Counted from the first letter of the stretch, positions 1 to 7,579 are shown. The stretch: 8,628 bases of DNA from Pseudomonadota bacterium (GCA_021783385.1 JAJXTX010000106.1:1-8628); one strand, 5' to 3'. Made by a program: numbers and translations. Notes: generated by a model from the letters alone, not told the origin.

Positions 1-1932
1 CTGCGCGACGGCGCCTCGGCCCAATACGGCTCCGACGCGATCGCCGGCGTGATCAACGTGGTGCTCAAGCATGGCGCCCGCAAAGGCGACAACAGCATCA
101 CCGTCAATGGCGGCATCATGGACAAGGGCGACGGCGCCCAGAACGGCATCCAGGGCTCGGTGGGCATCCCGCTGGGCGGTTCGGGCGACAGCGCGCCGGG
201 CTGGGCGCGACTGGCCTGGAACTACCAGAACGCCCTGACCACCAACCGCGCCGAGAACACCGACATATCCACCACGGTGGCGCCGACGATCAGCGCGATT
301 CCCTACGAGCGCTATGGCGATCCGGCGGTGGTCACCAAGCAGGTGCTGCTCAATTTCGGCTATCAGCTGACGCCCGACATTGAAATGTACGGCTACCTCA
401 ACGCCGGCCGGCGCGACGTGAACTCCAACGGCTATTGGCGTCGCTGGTACCAGCCGCGCAACGTGATCGAGGTGTATCCGAACGGCTTCCTGCCGCACAT
501 CGTCAACCACAGCAACGACTACGCCGCCGTGCTTGGCCTGAAGGGCAAGACCGCCGGCAACTGGCACTGGGACCTCTCCGGCGACTACGGCGAGAACATC
601 CTGGTGTTCGACATCGCCCACAGCATCAACACCAACCTCTATCGTTCGCTGGGTTACTCGCCGACCTACTTCCACGCCGGCACGTTCCGCAACAAACAGG
701 GCGTGGTCAACCTGGATCTGAACAAGGAGTTCAACTGGGGCTTCCTGCCCAATCCGGTGACCGTGGCGTTCGGCGGCGAGTACCGCAAGGAGCAGTATGT
801 GATCAATCCGGGCGACCCGGACTCCTACTACTTCAATCCCAACACGTTGATCCCGGGCACCACCACGCCTTACCCGGGCGGCTCACAGGTGTTTCCGGGC
901 CTCACTCCGGCCGTGGCGGGCAGCTTCGGCCGCCACAGCGAGGCGGCCTATGTCGATCTGGAAACCGACGTCACCAGCAAGCTCTCCGCCGGCGTGGCGG
1001 CACGCTATGAGCATTACAGCGACGCCGGTTCGACCCGCTCGGGCAAGCTCTCCGCCCGCTACCAGTTCACCGACACCTTCGCCCTGCGCGGCACGGTCTC
1101 CAACGGCTTCCGCGCACCGTCGCTGGCCCAGCAGAACTATGAGTCGGTGGTCACACTCATCCAGAACGGCGCCTTGGCCCAGATCGGCACTTACCGCACC
1201 TCCAACCCGGTCGCCATCGCGCTTGGCGCCAAGCCCCTGACGCCGGAAAAATCGACCAACTACGGTTTGGGCGCGGTATGGCAGCCGACCAACAACTTCA
1301 ACGCCACGCTGGATCTGTACCAGATCCGCATCGGCAACCAGATCCTCTACTCGGATCAGATCGCGGTCACCCCGACGCCCAGCAATCCGGTCACCGGGGC
1401 GCAGTTCTTCGTCAACGGTGCCACCACCCGCACCCGCGGCCTCGACCTGATCACCAATTACCGGATGGATCTGGACAGCTACGGCAAGCTCAACCTGACC
1501 CTGAGCGGCAACTACAACAAGACCAAGATCCTCAACGTGTCCACGCCCGCGTTCGGGCGCGACAGCCAGGGCCTGCTGACCTCCGGTACGCCGCACACCA
1601 AGTATGTATTCGCCGGCGACTGGCTGATCAGCAACTTCGACCTGCACGCGAACGTGACCCGCTACGGCTCGGTGACCCGCCTGGGCGACCTGCCGGACGG
1701 CAGCCAGGATCAGACCTTCAGCGCCCGCGTGCTGGTTGATCTGGCCGCCAGCTACAACTGGAACGTATGGACGTTCACCGTGGGTGCCGACAACGTCACC
1801 AACCAGTACCCGACCAAGGCCTCGCTCGCCAACGTGTACGAGGATCGTGCCGACGGCCTGCAGTATTCGTCGCTGTCGCCGTTCGGCTTCAACGGACGCT
1901 ACTGGTACGGCAAGGTCACCTACCGTTTCTGA
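1..1932 (+). CDS. TonB-dependent outer-membrane receptor, 3' part (5' end outside window)
   Basis: This is the C-terminal 643 residues of a TonB-dependent receptor, an outer-membrane beta-barrel that imports a ligand using TonB-ExbBD energy. The frame is open from base 1, where LRDGASAQYGSDAIAGVINV is the typical end of the plug domain; the GTG at 49 lies inside that motif and is not a start. The signal peptide, TonB box and most of the plug are therefore missing. The rest is barrel: alternating aromatic/polar strands, the conserved barrel signature GTVSNGFRAPSL encoded from 1090, then PLTPEKSTNYGLG. The protein ends GRYWYGKVTYRF, with the terminal Phe expected of the signal read by the BAM complex. 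The substrate cannot be told from this part; siderophores, other metal complexes, carbohydrates or peptides are all possible. It converges on clpB, with no sign of a shared operon in view. Confidence 0.93.
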   Translation: MRDGASAQYGSDAIAGVINVVLKHGARKGDNSITVNGGIMDKGDGAQNGIQGSVGIPLGGSGDSAPGWARLAWNYQNALTTNRAENTDISTTVAPTISAIPYERYGDPAVVTKQVLLNFGYQLTPDIEMYGYLNAGRRDVNSNGYWRRWYQPRNVIEVYPNGFLPHIVNHSNDYAAVLGLKGKTAGNWHWDLSGDYGENILVFDIAHSINTNLYRSLGYSPTYFHAGTFRNKQGVVNLDLNKEFNWGFLPNPVTVAFGGEYRKEQYVINPGDPDSYYFNPNTLIPGTTTPYPGGSQVFPGLTPAVAGSFGRHSEAAYVDLETDVTSKLSAGVAARYEHYSDAGSTRSGKLSARYQFTDTFALRGTVSNGFRAPSLAQQNYESVVTLIQNGALAQIGTYRTSNPVAIALGAKPLTPEKSTNYGLGAVWQPTNNFNATLDLYQIRIGNQILYSDQIAVTPTPSNPVTGAQFFVNGATTRTRGLDLITNYRMDLDSYGKLNLTLSGNYNKTKILNVSTPAFGRDSQGLLTSGTPHTKYVFAGDWLISNFDLHANVTRYGSVTRLGDLPDGSQDQTFSARVLVDLAASYNWNVWTFTVGADNVTNQYPTKASLANVYEDRADGLQYSSLSPFGFNGRYWYGKVTYRF

Positions 1933-1942
1933 TCGACCCCGC

Positions 1943-1970
1943 GATCGCCCCGGCTCCGGCCGGGGCGATC
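1943..1970. terminator. GC-rich hairpin between converging receptor and clpB genes
   Basis: A perfect 11-bp inverted repeat, GATCGCCCCGG / CCGGGGCGATC, encloses a 6-base loop. It starts 10 bases after the receptor stop codon. There is no T-tract on either side, so it is not a canonical intrinsic terminator. Its place between two converging stop codons suggests transcript end formation or 3'-end protection for one or both genes. The function is inferred; only the stem is seen. Confidence 0.5.
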
Positions 1971-2020
1971 CGCCCTGCAGGTATTCCGCGCCTGCGGCTT
2001 CACTCACCAGATAGCGATCG

Positions 2021-4624
2021 CTACTTCGGCACGGCGCTGAACACGAGATGGCCGCCGTGCAGATCCACCTTCACGATGGAATCGGGCGCAAAGCGTCCGG
2101 CCAGCAGCTCCTTCGCCAGCGGATTCTCCAGCTGCTGCTGGATCGCCCGCTTCAGCGGCCGCGCGCCGTAGACCGGATCGAAGCCGACGTTGCCCAGCAG
2201 CGCCAGCGCCTCGTCGCTGATTTCCAGCTTGAGCTGACGCTCGGCCAGGCGCTTCTGCAGCGAGGCCAGCTGGATCCTGGCAATGGCGCGGATCTGCGTC
2301 TTGTCCAGCGGACGGAACACCACCAGCTCGTCCAGCCGGTTGATGAACTCGGGGCGGAAGTGCGCCTGCACCACGCCGAGCACCGAGGCCTTCATCTGCG
2401 TGTACTGCTCCTCGGCGTCACCGCCGTGGCCGTGATCGGCCATATCCTGGATCAGGTTGGAACCGAGGTTGGAGGTCATCACGATGACCGTGTTGCGAAA
2501 GTCCACCGTGCGGCCCTGGCCGTCGGTGAGGCGGCCGTCGTCGAGCACCTGCAGCAGGATATTGAACACGTCCGAATGCGCCTTCTCCACCTCGTCCAGC
2601 AGGATCACGCTGTACGGCCGGCGGCGCACCGCCTCGGTGAGATAGCCGCCCTCCTCGTAGCCGACATAGCCCGGCGGCGCACCGATCAGCCGGCTCACCG
2701 AGTGCTTCTCCATGAATTCGCTCATGTCGATGCGCACCATCGCGTCGGTGGTGTCGAACATGAACTCGGCCAGCGCCTTGCACAGCTCGGTCTTGCCCAC
2801 GCCGGTGGGGCCGAGGAACAGGAACGAGCCGCTCGGCCGGTGCGGATCGGACAGGCCGGAGCGGGCGCGGCGGATCGCATCGGACACCGCGCGCACCGCC
2901 TCGTCCTGGCCGACCAAACGGCGATGCAGGTCGTCTTCCATGTGCAGCAGCTTCTCGCGCTCGCCTTCCAGCATCTTGCTGACCGGAATGCCGGTCCAGC
3001 GCGCCACCACCTCGGCGATCTCCTCGGCGGTGACCCGATCCTGCAGCAGCTTGAAGTCCTGTTGTTCGGCTGCCTGCGCCGCGGCGAGCTGCTTCTCCAG
3101 CTCCGGCAGCCTGCCGTACTGGATCTCGCTCATGCGGGCGTAATCCTGTTGGCGCTGCGCCGCCTCCAGCTCCAGCCGCGCCTGCTCGATCTGCTCCTTC
3201 ACGCGGGTGGTTCCCTGCAGTGCGGCCTTCTCCGATTTCCAGATTTCGTTCAAGTCGGAGAACTCTCGCTCGAGTTTCCCGATATCCGTCTCCAGATCGG
3301 CGAGGCGCTGCTTCGATTCGCTGTCTTTCTCCTTCTTCAGCATCTCGCGCTGGATCTTCAGCTGGATCAGCCGGCGCTCGAGACGATCGAGTTCCTCCGG
3401 CTTGGAGTCGATCTCCATGCGGATACGGCTGGCTGCCTCATCCATCAGGTCGATCGCCTTGTCCGGCAGCTGGCGGTCGGGAATGTAGCGGTGCGACAGC
3501 GTCGCGGCGGCGACGATCGCCGGGTCGGTGATCTCCACGCCGTGATGCACGGCGTAGCGCTCCTTCAGCCCGCGCAGGATCGCGATGGTGTCCTCGACGC
3601 TCGGCTCGCTCACGAAGATCTTCTGGAACCGCCGCTCCAGCGCCGCATCCTTCTCGATGTACTTGCGGTATTCGTCCAGGGTGGTAGCACCGATGCAGTG
3701 CAGTTCGCCGCGTGCCAGCGCCGGCTTGAGCATGTTGCCGGCATCCATCGCGCCGTCGGCCTTGCCCGCGCCGACCATGGTATGCAGCTCGTCGATGAAC
3801 AGGATCACCCGGCCCTCCTGCTTGGACAGGTCGCTGAGCACCGCCTTCAGGCGCTCCTCGAACTCGCCGCGGAACTTCGCCCCGGCGATCAGCGCGCCCA
3901 TGTCCAGTGACAGCACGCGGCGGTCGCGCAGACCCTCGGGCACCTCGCCCTTGATGATGCGCTGGGCCAGCCCCTCGACGATCGCGGTCTTGCCCACGCC
4001 GGGCTCGCCGATCAGCACCGGATTGTTCTTGGTGCGCCGCTGCAGCACCTGGATGGTGCGACGGATCTCCTCGTCGCGGCCGATCACCGGATCGAGCTTG
4101 CCCTGCTCGGCACGCTCGGTCAGGTCGATGCAGTATTTTTCCAGCGCCTGGCGCTGTTCCTCGGCGTTCTCGCTCTGCACTTTCTCGCCACCGCGCAGCT
4201 TGTCGATCGCCGCCTCGATATGGTTTTTTGTCGCGCCGGCCGCCTTCAGCGCCGCGCCCAGCTCGCCCTTGTCGTCCAGCGCCGCCAGCACGAACAGCTC
4301 GCTGGCGATGAACTGGTCGCCGCGCTGCTGCGCCAGCTTGTCGGTGAGGTTGAGCAGCCGGGTCAGGTCGTTGCCGACATTGACGTTGCCCTCCTGCCCG
4401 CTGACCCGCGGCAGCCGCTCCAGGATCGCGTTGATGCGCTGCTGCAGCGCCGGCACGTTGACCTGCGCCTGGGTCAGCATCGGCGCGGTGGAACCGCCCT
4501 GCTGGCCGAGCAGCGCCGCCAGCACGTGCGCCGGTTCGAGCATGTTGTGGTCGCGGCCCACGGCCAGCGACTGCGCGTCCGCCAGCGCCTGCTGGAAACG
4601 CGAGGTGAGTTTGTCCATGCGCAT
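2021..4624 (-). CDS. clpB: ClpB, ATP-dependent protein disaggregase (Hsp100)
   Basis: ClpB is a hexameric cytoplasmic AAA+ chaperone that works with DnaK/DnaJ/GrpE to pull polypeptides out of aggregates after heat stress. The 867 residues compare with 857 in E. coli. Seen in order: double Clp N-domain (about 6-145); NBD1 with Walker A GEPGVGKT (206-213), Walker B VILFIDEL (273-280), pore loop KFRG (250-253) and arginine fingers R331/R332; coiled-coil middle domain (about 405-530); NBD2 with Walker A GPTGVGKT (605-612), pore loop GYVGYEEGG (652-660), Walker B VILLDE (673-678) and sensor-2 GAR (820-822). The start [10 protein letters not shown] matches the E. coli N-terminus and has GGGGAA 7 bases upstream. 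The frame stays open for 138 codons further upstream but there runs antisense-free across the pgeF stop in another frame, so that extension is not credible. A sigma-32 promoter lies upstream. Pore-loop residue 251 is Phe where E. coli has Tyr. Confidence 0.98.
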   Translation of the reverse strand: MRMDKLTSRFQQALADAQSLAVGRDHNMLEPAHVLAALLGQQGGSTAPMLTQAQVNVPALQQRINAILERLPRVSGQEGNVNVGNDLTRLLNLTDKLAQQRGDQFIASELFVLAALDDKGELGAALKAAGATKNHIEAAIDKLRGGEKVQSENAEEQRQALEKYCIDLTERAEQGKLDPVIGRDEEIRRTIQVLQRRTKNNPVLIGEPGVGKTAIVEGLAQRIIKGEVPEGLRDRRVLSLDMGALIAGAKFRGEFEERLKAVLSDLSKQEGRVILFIDELHTMVGAGKADGAMDAGNMLKPALARGELHCIGATTLDEYRKYIEKDAALERRFQKIFVSEPSVEDTIAILRGLKERYAVHHGVEITDPAIVAAATLSHRYIPDRQLPDKAIDLMDEAASRIRMEIDSKPEELDRLERRLIQLKIQREMLKKEKDSESKQRLADLETDIGKLEREFSDLNEIWKSEKAALQGTTRVKEQIEQARLELEAAQRQQDYARMSEIQYGRLPELEKQLAAAQAAEQQDFKLLQDRVTAEEIAEVVARWTGIPVSKMLEGEREKLLHMEDDLHRRLVGQDEAVRAVSDAIRRARSGLSDPHRPSGSFLFLGPTGVGKTELCKALAEFMFDTTDAMVRIDMSEFMEKHSVSRLIGAPPGYVGYEEGGYLTEAVRRRPYSVILLDEVEKAHSDVFNILLQVLDDGRLTDGQGRTVDFRNTVIVMTSNLGSNLIQDMADHGHGGDAEEQYTQMKASVLGVVQAHFRPEFINRLDELVVFRPLDKTQIRAIARIQLASLQKRLAERQLKLEISDEALALLGNVGFDPVYGARPLKRAIQQQLENPLAKELLAGRFAPDSIVKVDLHGGHLVFSAVPK
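4178..4180 (-). promoter_or_regulatory. Candidate internal GTG start for N-terminally truncated ClpB
   Basis: Val149 of ClpB is encoded by GTG, and E. coli clpB uses a GTG at codon 149 to make its short isoform lacking the N-domain. Here the same residue number, in the context RGGEKVQ, keeps the GTG codon, and a GGTGG stretch lies 7 bases upstream. GTG is a common Val codon in GC-rich genes, so conservation may be incidental. The short form is inferred by homology. Confidence 0.4.
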
Positions 4625-4631
4625 ATTGAGA

Positions 4632-4637
4632 TTCCCC
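4632..4637 (-). promoter_or_regulatory. clpB ribosome binding site
   Basis: On the minus strand GGGGAA sits 7 bases before the ATG at 4624. The second ATG, at 4618, would be 13 bases away, so this site favours the MRMDKL start. The GCGGGG that includes it can pair with an upstream TCCCGC (see the leader entry). Confidence 0.75.
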
Positions 4638-4668
4638 GCAATGTAAGGATCTGGCGGGATGGCCGCCA
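4634..4668 (-). other. clpB 5' leader with two mutually exclusive hairpins
   Basis: Two stems compete in the leader RNA. Stem 1 pairs TGGCGG (4663-4668) with CCGCCA (4652-4657) around a 5-base loop. Stem 2 pairs TCCCGC (4654-4659) with GCGGGG (4634-4639) around a 14-base loop, with one U-G pair; it overlaps the 3' arm of stem 1 and covers most of the ribosome binding site. The pairings are visible in the sequence. A role as a translational switch or temperature sensor is only an inference, and such pairings arise easily in GC-rich DNA. Confidence 0.35.
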
Positions 4669-4678
4669 CTGCAGCGAA

Positions 4679-4706
4679 AGATGCGGACGGGCGGGGGGTA
4701 TTCAAG
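4679..4706 (-). promoter_or_regulatory. Heat-shock sigma-32 (RpoH) promoter of clpB
   Basis: On the minus strand a -35 element CTTGAA (4701-4706) is followed after 14 bases by CCGCATCT (4679-4686). The known sigma-32 consensus is CTTGAA with CCCCATnT and a spacer of about 13-17 bases, so only one -10 position differs. The start of transcription would fall near 4672, leaving about 50 bases of leader before the clpB ATG. Heat-shock control of clpB by this sigma factor is established in E. coli, which makes the match meaningful. The promoter lies wholly in the gap after the pgeF stop codon. Confidence 0.8.
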
Positions 4707-4755
4707 CGACGGCCGGGCGCGGCGTACTGCCGCGACGCGTTGCCCCGCTCCTGCG

Positions 4756-5499
4756 CTAGTCCAGCCAGATCAGGCTGGCGAAACGGCCGCTGCGCGCGCC
4801 TTCGCGACGGTAGGAATACAGCCGCGCGTCGGTGAAGGTGTCGAACCCGCCGCCGTGGATGCGTCGCACGCCGGCGGCGCTCAGCCGACGCCGCGCCAGC
4901 GCGGCAAGGTCGCAGCGCCAGTGGCCTGGCCGGGTCGGCGCGAAACAGCCGGCCGCGCCCGCATCCGGGTCGACGAACGCCGCCCGCACCTCCTCGCCGA
5001 CCTCGTAGGAGGTCGCGCCGATGCACGGCCCCAGCCACGCCAGCAGCTGTTCGCGCGGCGCGCGCAGCTGGGTCACGGTGGCCTCCAGCACGCCGCCGGC
5101 GAGCCCGCGCCAGCCCGCGTGGGCGGCGCCGATCTCGCTGCCGTCGGCGGCGCAGAACAGCACCGGCAGGCAGTCGGCCGTGAGTATCGCCAGCACCGTG
5201 CCAGGCAGATGCGACACCGCCGCATCCGCCTGCGGCTCGGCTGCGCTGGGCAGCGGTCCCAGCTCGGCCACGGTATGGCCATGCACCTGCTGCAGCCAGC
5301 GCGGCGCCGCCGGCAAACCCAGCGCCTGCTGCAGCGCGCTGCGGTTGGCGTTCACGGCGTCCGCAGCATCGCCGCTGCGCAGGCCCAGGTTGAAGCGCCC
5401 GAACGGTGGCAGCGAGATGCCTGGGCCGAGGCGCGTGGTCACCGCAGCACGCACCGGCGCAGGTGCCGGCCAGTCGGGAAGAATCCAGCTGTCAGTCAT
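4756..5499 (-). CDS. pgeF: PgeF/YfiH, peptidoglycan editing factor, LACC1 (polyphenol oxidase) family
   Basis: The 247-residue product matches the YfiH/LACC1 family in length (E. coli 243) and motifs. In E. coli the protein prevents L-Ser from replacing L-Ala in the peptidoglycan stem by acting on the wrong UDP-MurNAc precursor; family members also show purine nucleoside phosphorylase and adenosine deaminase activity, and older names call them laccases. The metal-site residues are all present: His73 in QVHG, Cys110 in TADCLP and His127 in HAGWRG. The C-terminal [19 protein letters not shown] also fits. The start [13 protein letters not shown] was chosen because it aligns with the E. coli N-terminus. 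A GTG at 5565, directly after the rluD stop, would add 22 residues without family likeness. Neither start has a good ribosome binding site, so coupling to rluD translation is plausible. It lies between rluD and clpB, as in E. coli. Confidence 0.93.
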   Translation of the reverse strand: MTDSWILPDWPAPAPVRAAVTTRLGPGISLPPFGRFNLGLRSGDAADAVNANRSALQQALGLPAAPRWLQQVHGHTVAELGPLPSAAEPQADAAVSHLPGTVLAILTADCLPVLFCAADGSEIGAAHAGWRGLAGGVLEATVTQLRAPREQLLAWLGPCIGATSYEVGEEVRAAFVDPDAGAAGCFAPTRPGHWRCDLAALARRRLSAAGVRRIHGGGFDTFTDARLYSYRREGARSGRFASLIWLD

Positions 5500-5565
5500 G
5501 GGCGGAAACAGGGCAGGGGCAACGCGGGAAGCATCGCATACCGCCCGCGCGCCATGGCCCGGCAC

Positions 5566-6540
5566 TCAGTAATCGTTGGCACCGTGCTGGAGCAGGTCCG
5601 CGCGCAGCGCCTCGATCAGCGCCTGCTGGTCGGCCGGCCGCTCGGCGCTGAACGAAAGCGGCTCGCCGCTGACCGGGTGCACGAATGACAGCTTCTCCGC
5701 GTGCAGCGCCTGCCGGCGGAAGCTGCGCATCACCGCGATCAGCTCCGGCGTGGCGCCCTTGGGCAACTTCAGGCCGCCGCCGTACAGCGGGTCGCCGAGC
5801 AGCGGATGGTTGATGTGCGCCATGTGCACACGAATCTGATGGGTGCGACCGGTTTCCAGCTGACACTGCACCAGGCTGTGCGCGCGAAAGCGCTCACGCA
5901 GCCGGTAGTGGGTCACCGCGTGCTTGCCGTCCTCCTCGTCGCGCACGGCCTGGCGCAGGCGATCACCCATGTGGCGGCCGATCGGCGCATCCACCGTGCC
6001 GCCGGAGACCAGCGTGCCCAGCACCACCGCCTCGTAGTGCCGCTCCACCTCGTGCCGCGACAGCATGTCCACCAGCGCGGTGACAGCAGGCACCGAGCGG
6101 GCCACCACCATCAGGCCGGAGGTGTCCTTGTCCAGCCGATGCACGATGCCTGCGCGCGGCAGCTCGGCCAGCTGCGGATCATGGTGCAGCAAGGCATTGA
6201 GCAAGGTTCCGGCCGGATTCCCCGCGCCCGGATGCACCACCAGCCCGGCCGGCTTGTCCAGCACCAGCAGGTGCTCGTCCTGGTGCACGATGTGCAGCGC
6301 GATCGCCTCCGGCGCGCTGGTCACCTCCGCGGCCAGCTCGACCTGCAGCCGCACCTGCTCGCCCCCGCGCAGCAGCTGGCGCGGCGTAGCGGTCGCGCCG
6401 TCCAGCGTCACCGCACCGGACTTGATCCAGCCGCTGAGCCGCGAGCGCGAATAATCGGGGAACATCTCGGCCAAAGCCTGGTCGAATCTGCGTCCTGCTG
6501 CGTGCAGCGGCACCCATGCCTCATGCTGGATCAGGGTCAT
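5566..6540 (-). CDS. rluD: RluD, 23S rRNA pseudouridine synthase (helix 69)
   Basis: RluD converts uridines 1911, 1915 and 1917 (E. coli numbering) in helix 69 of 23S rRNA to pseudouridine, which supports ribosome assembly and termination. The 324-residue protein has an N-terminal S4 RNA-binding domain (about 17-80, with [19 protein letters not shown]) and an RsuA/RluA catalytic domain. The catalytic motif HRLDKDTSG (134-142) places the nucleophile at Asp139, the same number as in E. coli Rlu[21 protein letters not shown] (228-247) and GDPLYGG (249-255) are further family motifs. The near identity of the S4 segment and catalytic region to E. coli RluD separates it from RluA and RluC. The ATG has GGAG 6 bases upstream (6547-6550). 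It is divergent from bamD and leads the rluD-pgeF-clpB direction. Confidence 0.96.
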   Translation of the reverse strand: MTLIQHEAWVPLHAAGRRFDQALAEMFPDYSRSRLSGWIKSGAVTLDGATATPRQLLRGGEQVRLQVELAAEVTSAPEAIALHIVHQDEHLLVLDKPAGLVVHPGAGNPAGTLLNALLHHDPQLAELPRAGIVHRLDKDTSGLMVVARSVPAVTALVDMLSRHEVERHYEAVVLGTLVSGGTVDAPIGRHMGDRLRQAVRDEEDGKHAVTHYRLRERFRAHSLVQCQLETGRTHQIRVHMAHINHPLLGDPLYGGGLKLPKGATPELIAVMRSFRRQALHAEKLSFVHPVSGEPLSFSAERPADQQALIEALRADLLQHGANDY

Positions 6541-6611
6541 GCCAGGCTCCGCGGGCGGCAGCCGGTTTCGGCTATCATGCCTTTTCGATCAAACATCTGA
6601 ATTCTTTTCCC
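6541..6611. promoter_or_regulatory. Divergent rluD/bamD promoter region
   Basis: These 71 bases must hold the start signals of both genes unless transcripts begin inside the coding regions. On the plus strand TATCAT (6573-6578) resembles a -10 box for bamD, but no good -35 lies 16-18 bases before it. On the minus strand the same bases read ATGATA, preceded 17 bases earlier by TTCAGA, a weak candidate for rluD. I see no clear sigma-E promoter. The region is more AT-rich than its surroundings, as promoters usually are here. Confidence 0.4.
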
Positions 6612-7466
6612 ATGCGCGTAATCAAGCTGTCGATGTTTCCAATGCCCGTGCTGAGAGTGCTGGCGGTGCTGGCGCTGCTCATGTCGATGAGCGCCTGCTC
6701 GATCTTCGGTTCGAAGCGCTCGACCGACGACAACCTGCCGGTGGCAGCGCTGTACGCCAAGGCGCACACCTCACTGGAGAACGGCGACTACGCCGCCGCC
6801 ACGCGCTCGTACCAGCGCCTGATCGCGCGCTTCCCGTCCGGCCCCTACAACGAGCAGGCCCAGCTCGACATGGCCTACTCGCAGTACAAGGACAACCAGC
6901 CGGATGATGCGCTCTCCACGGTGAACCGCTTCATCAAGACGTATCCGGCCAACAAGCATGTGGATTATGCCTACTACCTGCGCGGTCTGATCAATTTCGA
7001 TCGCACCAGCGGCGTGCTCGAGCGCTTCATGAAGCGCGACGGCGCGCAGACCCGACGCGATCAGGGCTACAACCTGCAGGCCTTCGACGACTTTGCCGAG
7101 CTGTCACGGCGCTTCCCCGACAGCGCGTACACCGCCGACGCCCGCCAGCGCATGATCTACCTGCGCAACATTCTGGCGCAGTATGAAATCAACGTGGCCG
7201 AGTTCTATCTGCACAACAAGGCATACATCGCTTCGGCCGATCGCGCGCAGTATGTGATCGAGCATTACCAGCAGGCGCCGCAGACCGGCGATGCGCTGGC
7301 CATCCTCACCCGCAGCTATCTGGCGCTGGATCACAAGGGGCTGGCCGCCCAGACCCGCCAGGTGCTGGCGCTGAACTACCCCAACCACCCGTATCTGACC
7401 GACCCCAAGTGGCCGCACGCGCCCTCCACACTGCGCAAGCTGATCCCCTTCTCGGGCCATCATTGA
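6612..7466 (+). CDS. bamD: BamD, essential lipoprotein of the outer-membrane BAM complex
   Basis: BamD is the essential lipoprotein partner of BamA; its TPR repeats recognise the C-terminal signal of unfolded outer-membrane proteins. From the ATG at 6612 the product has 284 residues (E. coli 245). Residues 1-28 form a lipoprotein signal peptide ending at Cys29 (SMSAC); Met at -3 is a less usual lipobox residue. Ser30 at +2 fits outer-membrane sorting. TPR-type helices follow, with FPSGPYNEQAQLDMAYSQYK (74-93) matching the E. coli [20 protein letters not shown] segment, then RFIKTYPANKHVDYAYYLRG (106-125) and QYEINVAEFYL (190-200). The C-terminus extends beyond the E. coli protein. No ribosome binding site precedes 6612; in-frame ATGs at 6633 and 6642 would give shorter signal peptides and cannot be excluded. 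The rluD divergence matches E. coli. Confidence 0.95.
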   Translation: MRVIKLSMFPMPVLRVLAVLALLMSMSACSIFGSKRSTDDNLPVAALYAKAHTSLENGDYAAATRSYQRLIARFPSGPYNEQAQLDMAYSQYKDNQPDDALSTVNRFIKTYPANKHVDYAYYLRGLINFDRTSGVLERFMKRDGAQTRRDQGYNLQAFDDFAELSRRFPDSAYTADARQRMIYLRNILAQYEINVAEFYLHNKAYIASADRAQYVIEHYQQAPQTGDALAILTRSYLALDHKGLAAQTRQVLALNYPNHPYLTDPKWPHAPSTLRKLIPFSGHH

Positions 7467-7488
7467 TCGGCAAGGTGCGCTGAAACAG

Positions 7489-7519
7489 AAAAGCCGGCGA
7501 GCGAGCGCCGGCTTTTTTT
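7489..7519 (+). terminator. Intrinsic terminator of bamD
   Basis: A 7-bp stem, GCCGGCG (7493-7499) with CGCCGGC (7506-7512), encloses the loop AGCGAG and is followed by seven T residues. AAAA before the stem can extend the pairing and gives a shorter T-tract on the other strand, so it may also stop nadE transcripts arriving from the right. It starts 22 bases after the bamD stop codon. Confidence 0.92.
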
Positions 7520-7521
7520 GT

Positions 7522-7556
7522 GGGACTTCAGTGGCGGGAGCGACTTCAGTCCCGCC
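7522..7556. repeat. REP-like palindrome in the bamD/nadE convergent gap
   Basis: GGCGGGA (7533-7539) and TCCCGCC (7550-7556) form a 7-bp stem around the loop GCGACTTCAG. The 9-mer GACTTCAGT occurs twice, at 7524-7532 and 7542-7550, so a second pairing GGGACT/AGTCCC (7522-7527 with 7548-7553) is possible. The core GGGAGCGACTTCAGTC resembles the short palindromic intergenic repeats common in Xanthomonadales and pseudomonads (the REP/SMAG type with a GGAGCGGCTTCAGCC-like core). Only one copy is in the window, so its repetitive nature is inferred. Confidence 0.5.
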
Positions 7557-7579
7557 GATTCCGATTCCCCGGGTCGCGC

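Noticed and set aside
883..2007. A 374-codon minus-strand frame opposite the TonB receptor
   Set aside because: It lies across the well-supported receptor barrel, is rich in Gly/Arg/Val/Ala with no known motif, and is best explained by codon bias in GC-rich DNA.
1941..2021. Two GCGATCGC octamers, the HIP1 motif of cyanobacteria
   Set aside because: The same octamer also occurs near 8526 and 8607 inside nadE, as expected by composition in GC-rich DNA. Nothing else suggests a cyanobacterium.
2048..3910. A 620-codon open frame on the plus strand opposite clpB
   Set aside because: It is an antisense shadow of the GC-rich clpB gene: its composition is His/Gln/Leu/Arg-rich without domain structure, and it has no recognisable motif or promoter.
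4223..4229. A heptamer AAAAAAC in the zero frame of clpB (codons ACA AAA AAC), a -1 slippery sequence form
   Set aside because: Bacterial slippage prefers AAAAAAG, ClpB has no known frameshift product, and the site encodes ordinary residues Thr132-Lys133-Asn134. I saw no stimulating structure that I could support.
4625..5038. An upstream extension of the clpB frame by 138 codons
   Set aside because: The extension would overlap the end of pgeF on the same strand in another frame, has low-complexity Arg/Ala-rich content, and the true start at 4624 has both a ribosome binding site and family-wide N-terminal similarity.
7555..7568. Tandem CCGATT repeat after the REP-like element
   Set aside because: Only two full copies and a two-base remnant are present, too little to call a repeat array.
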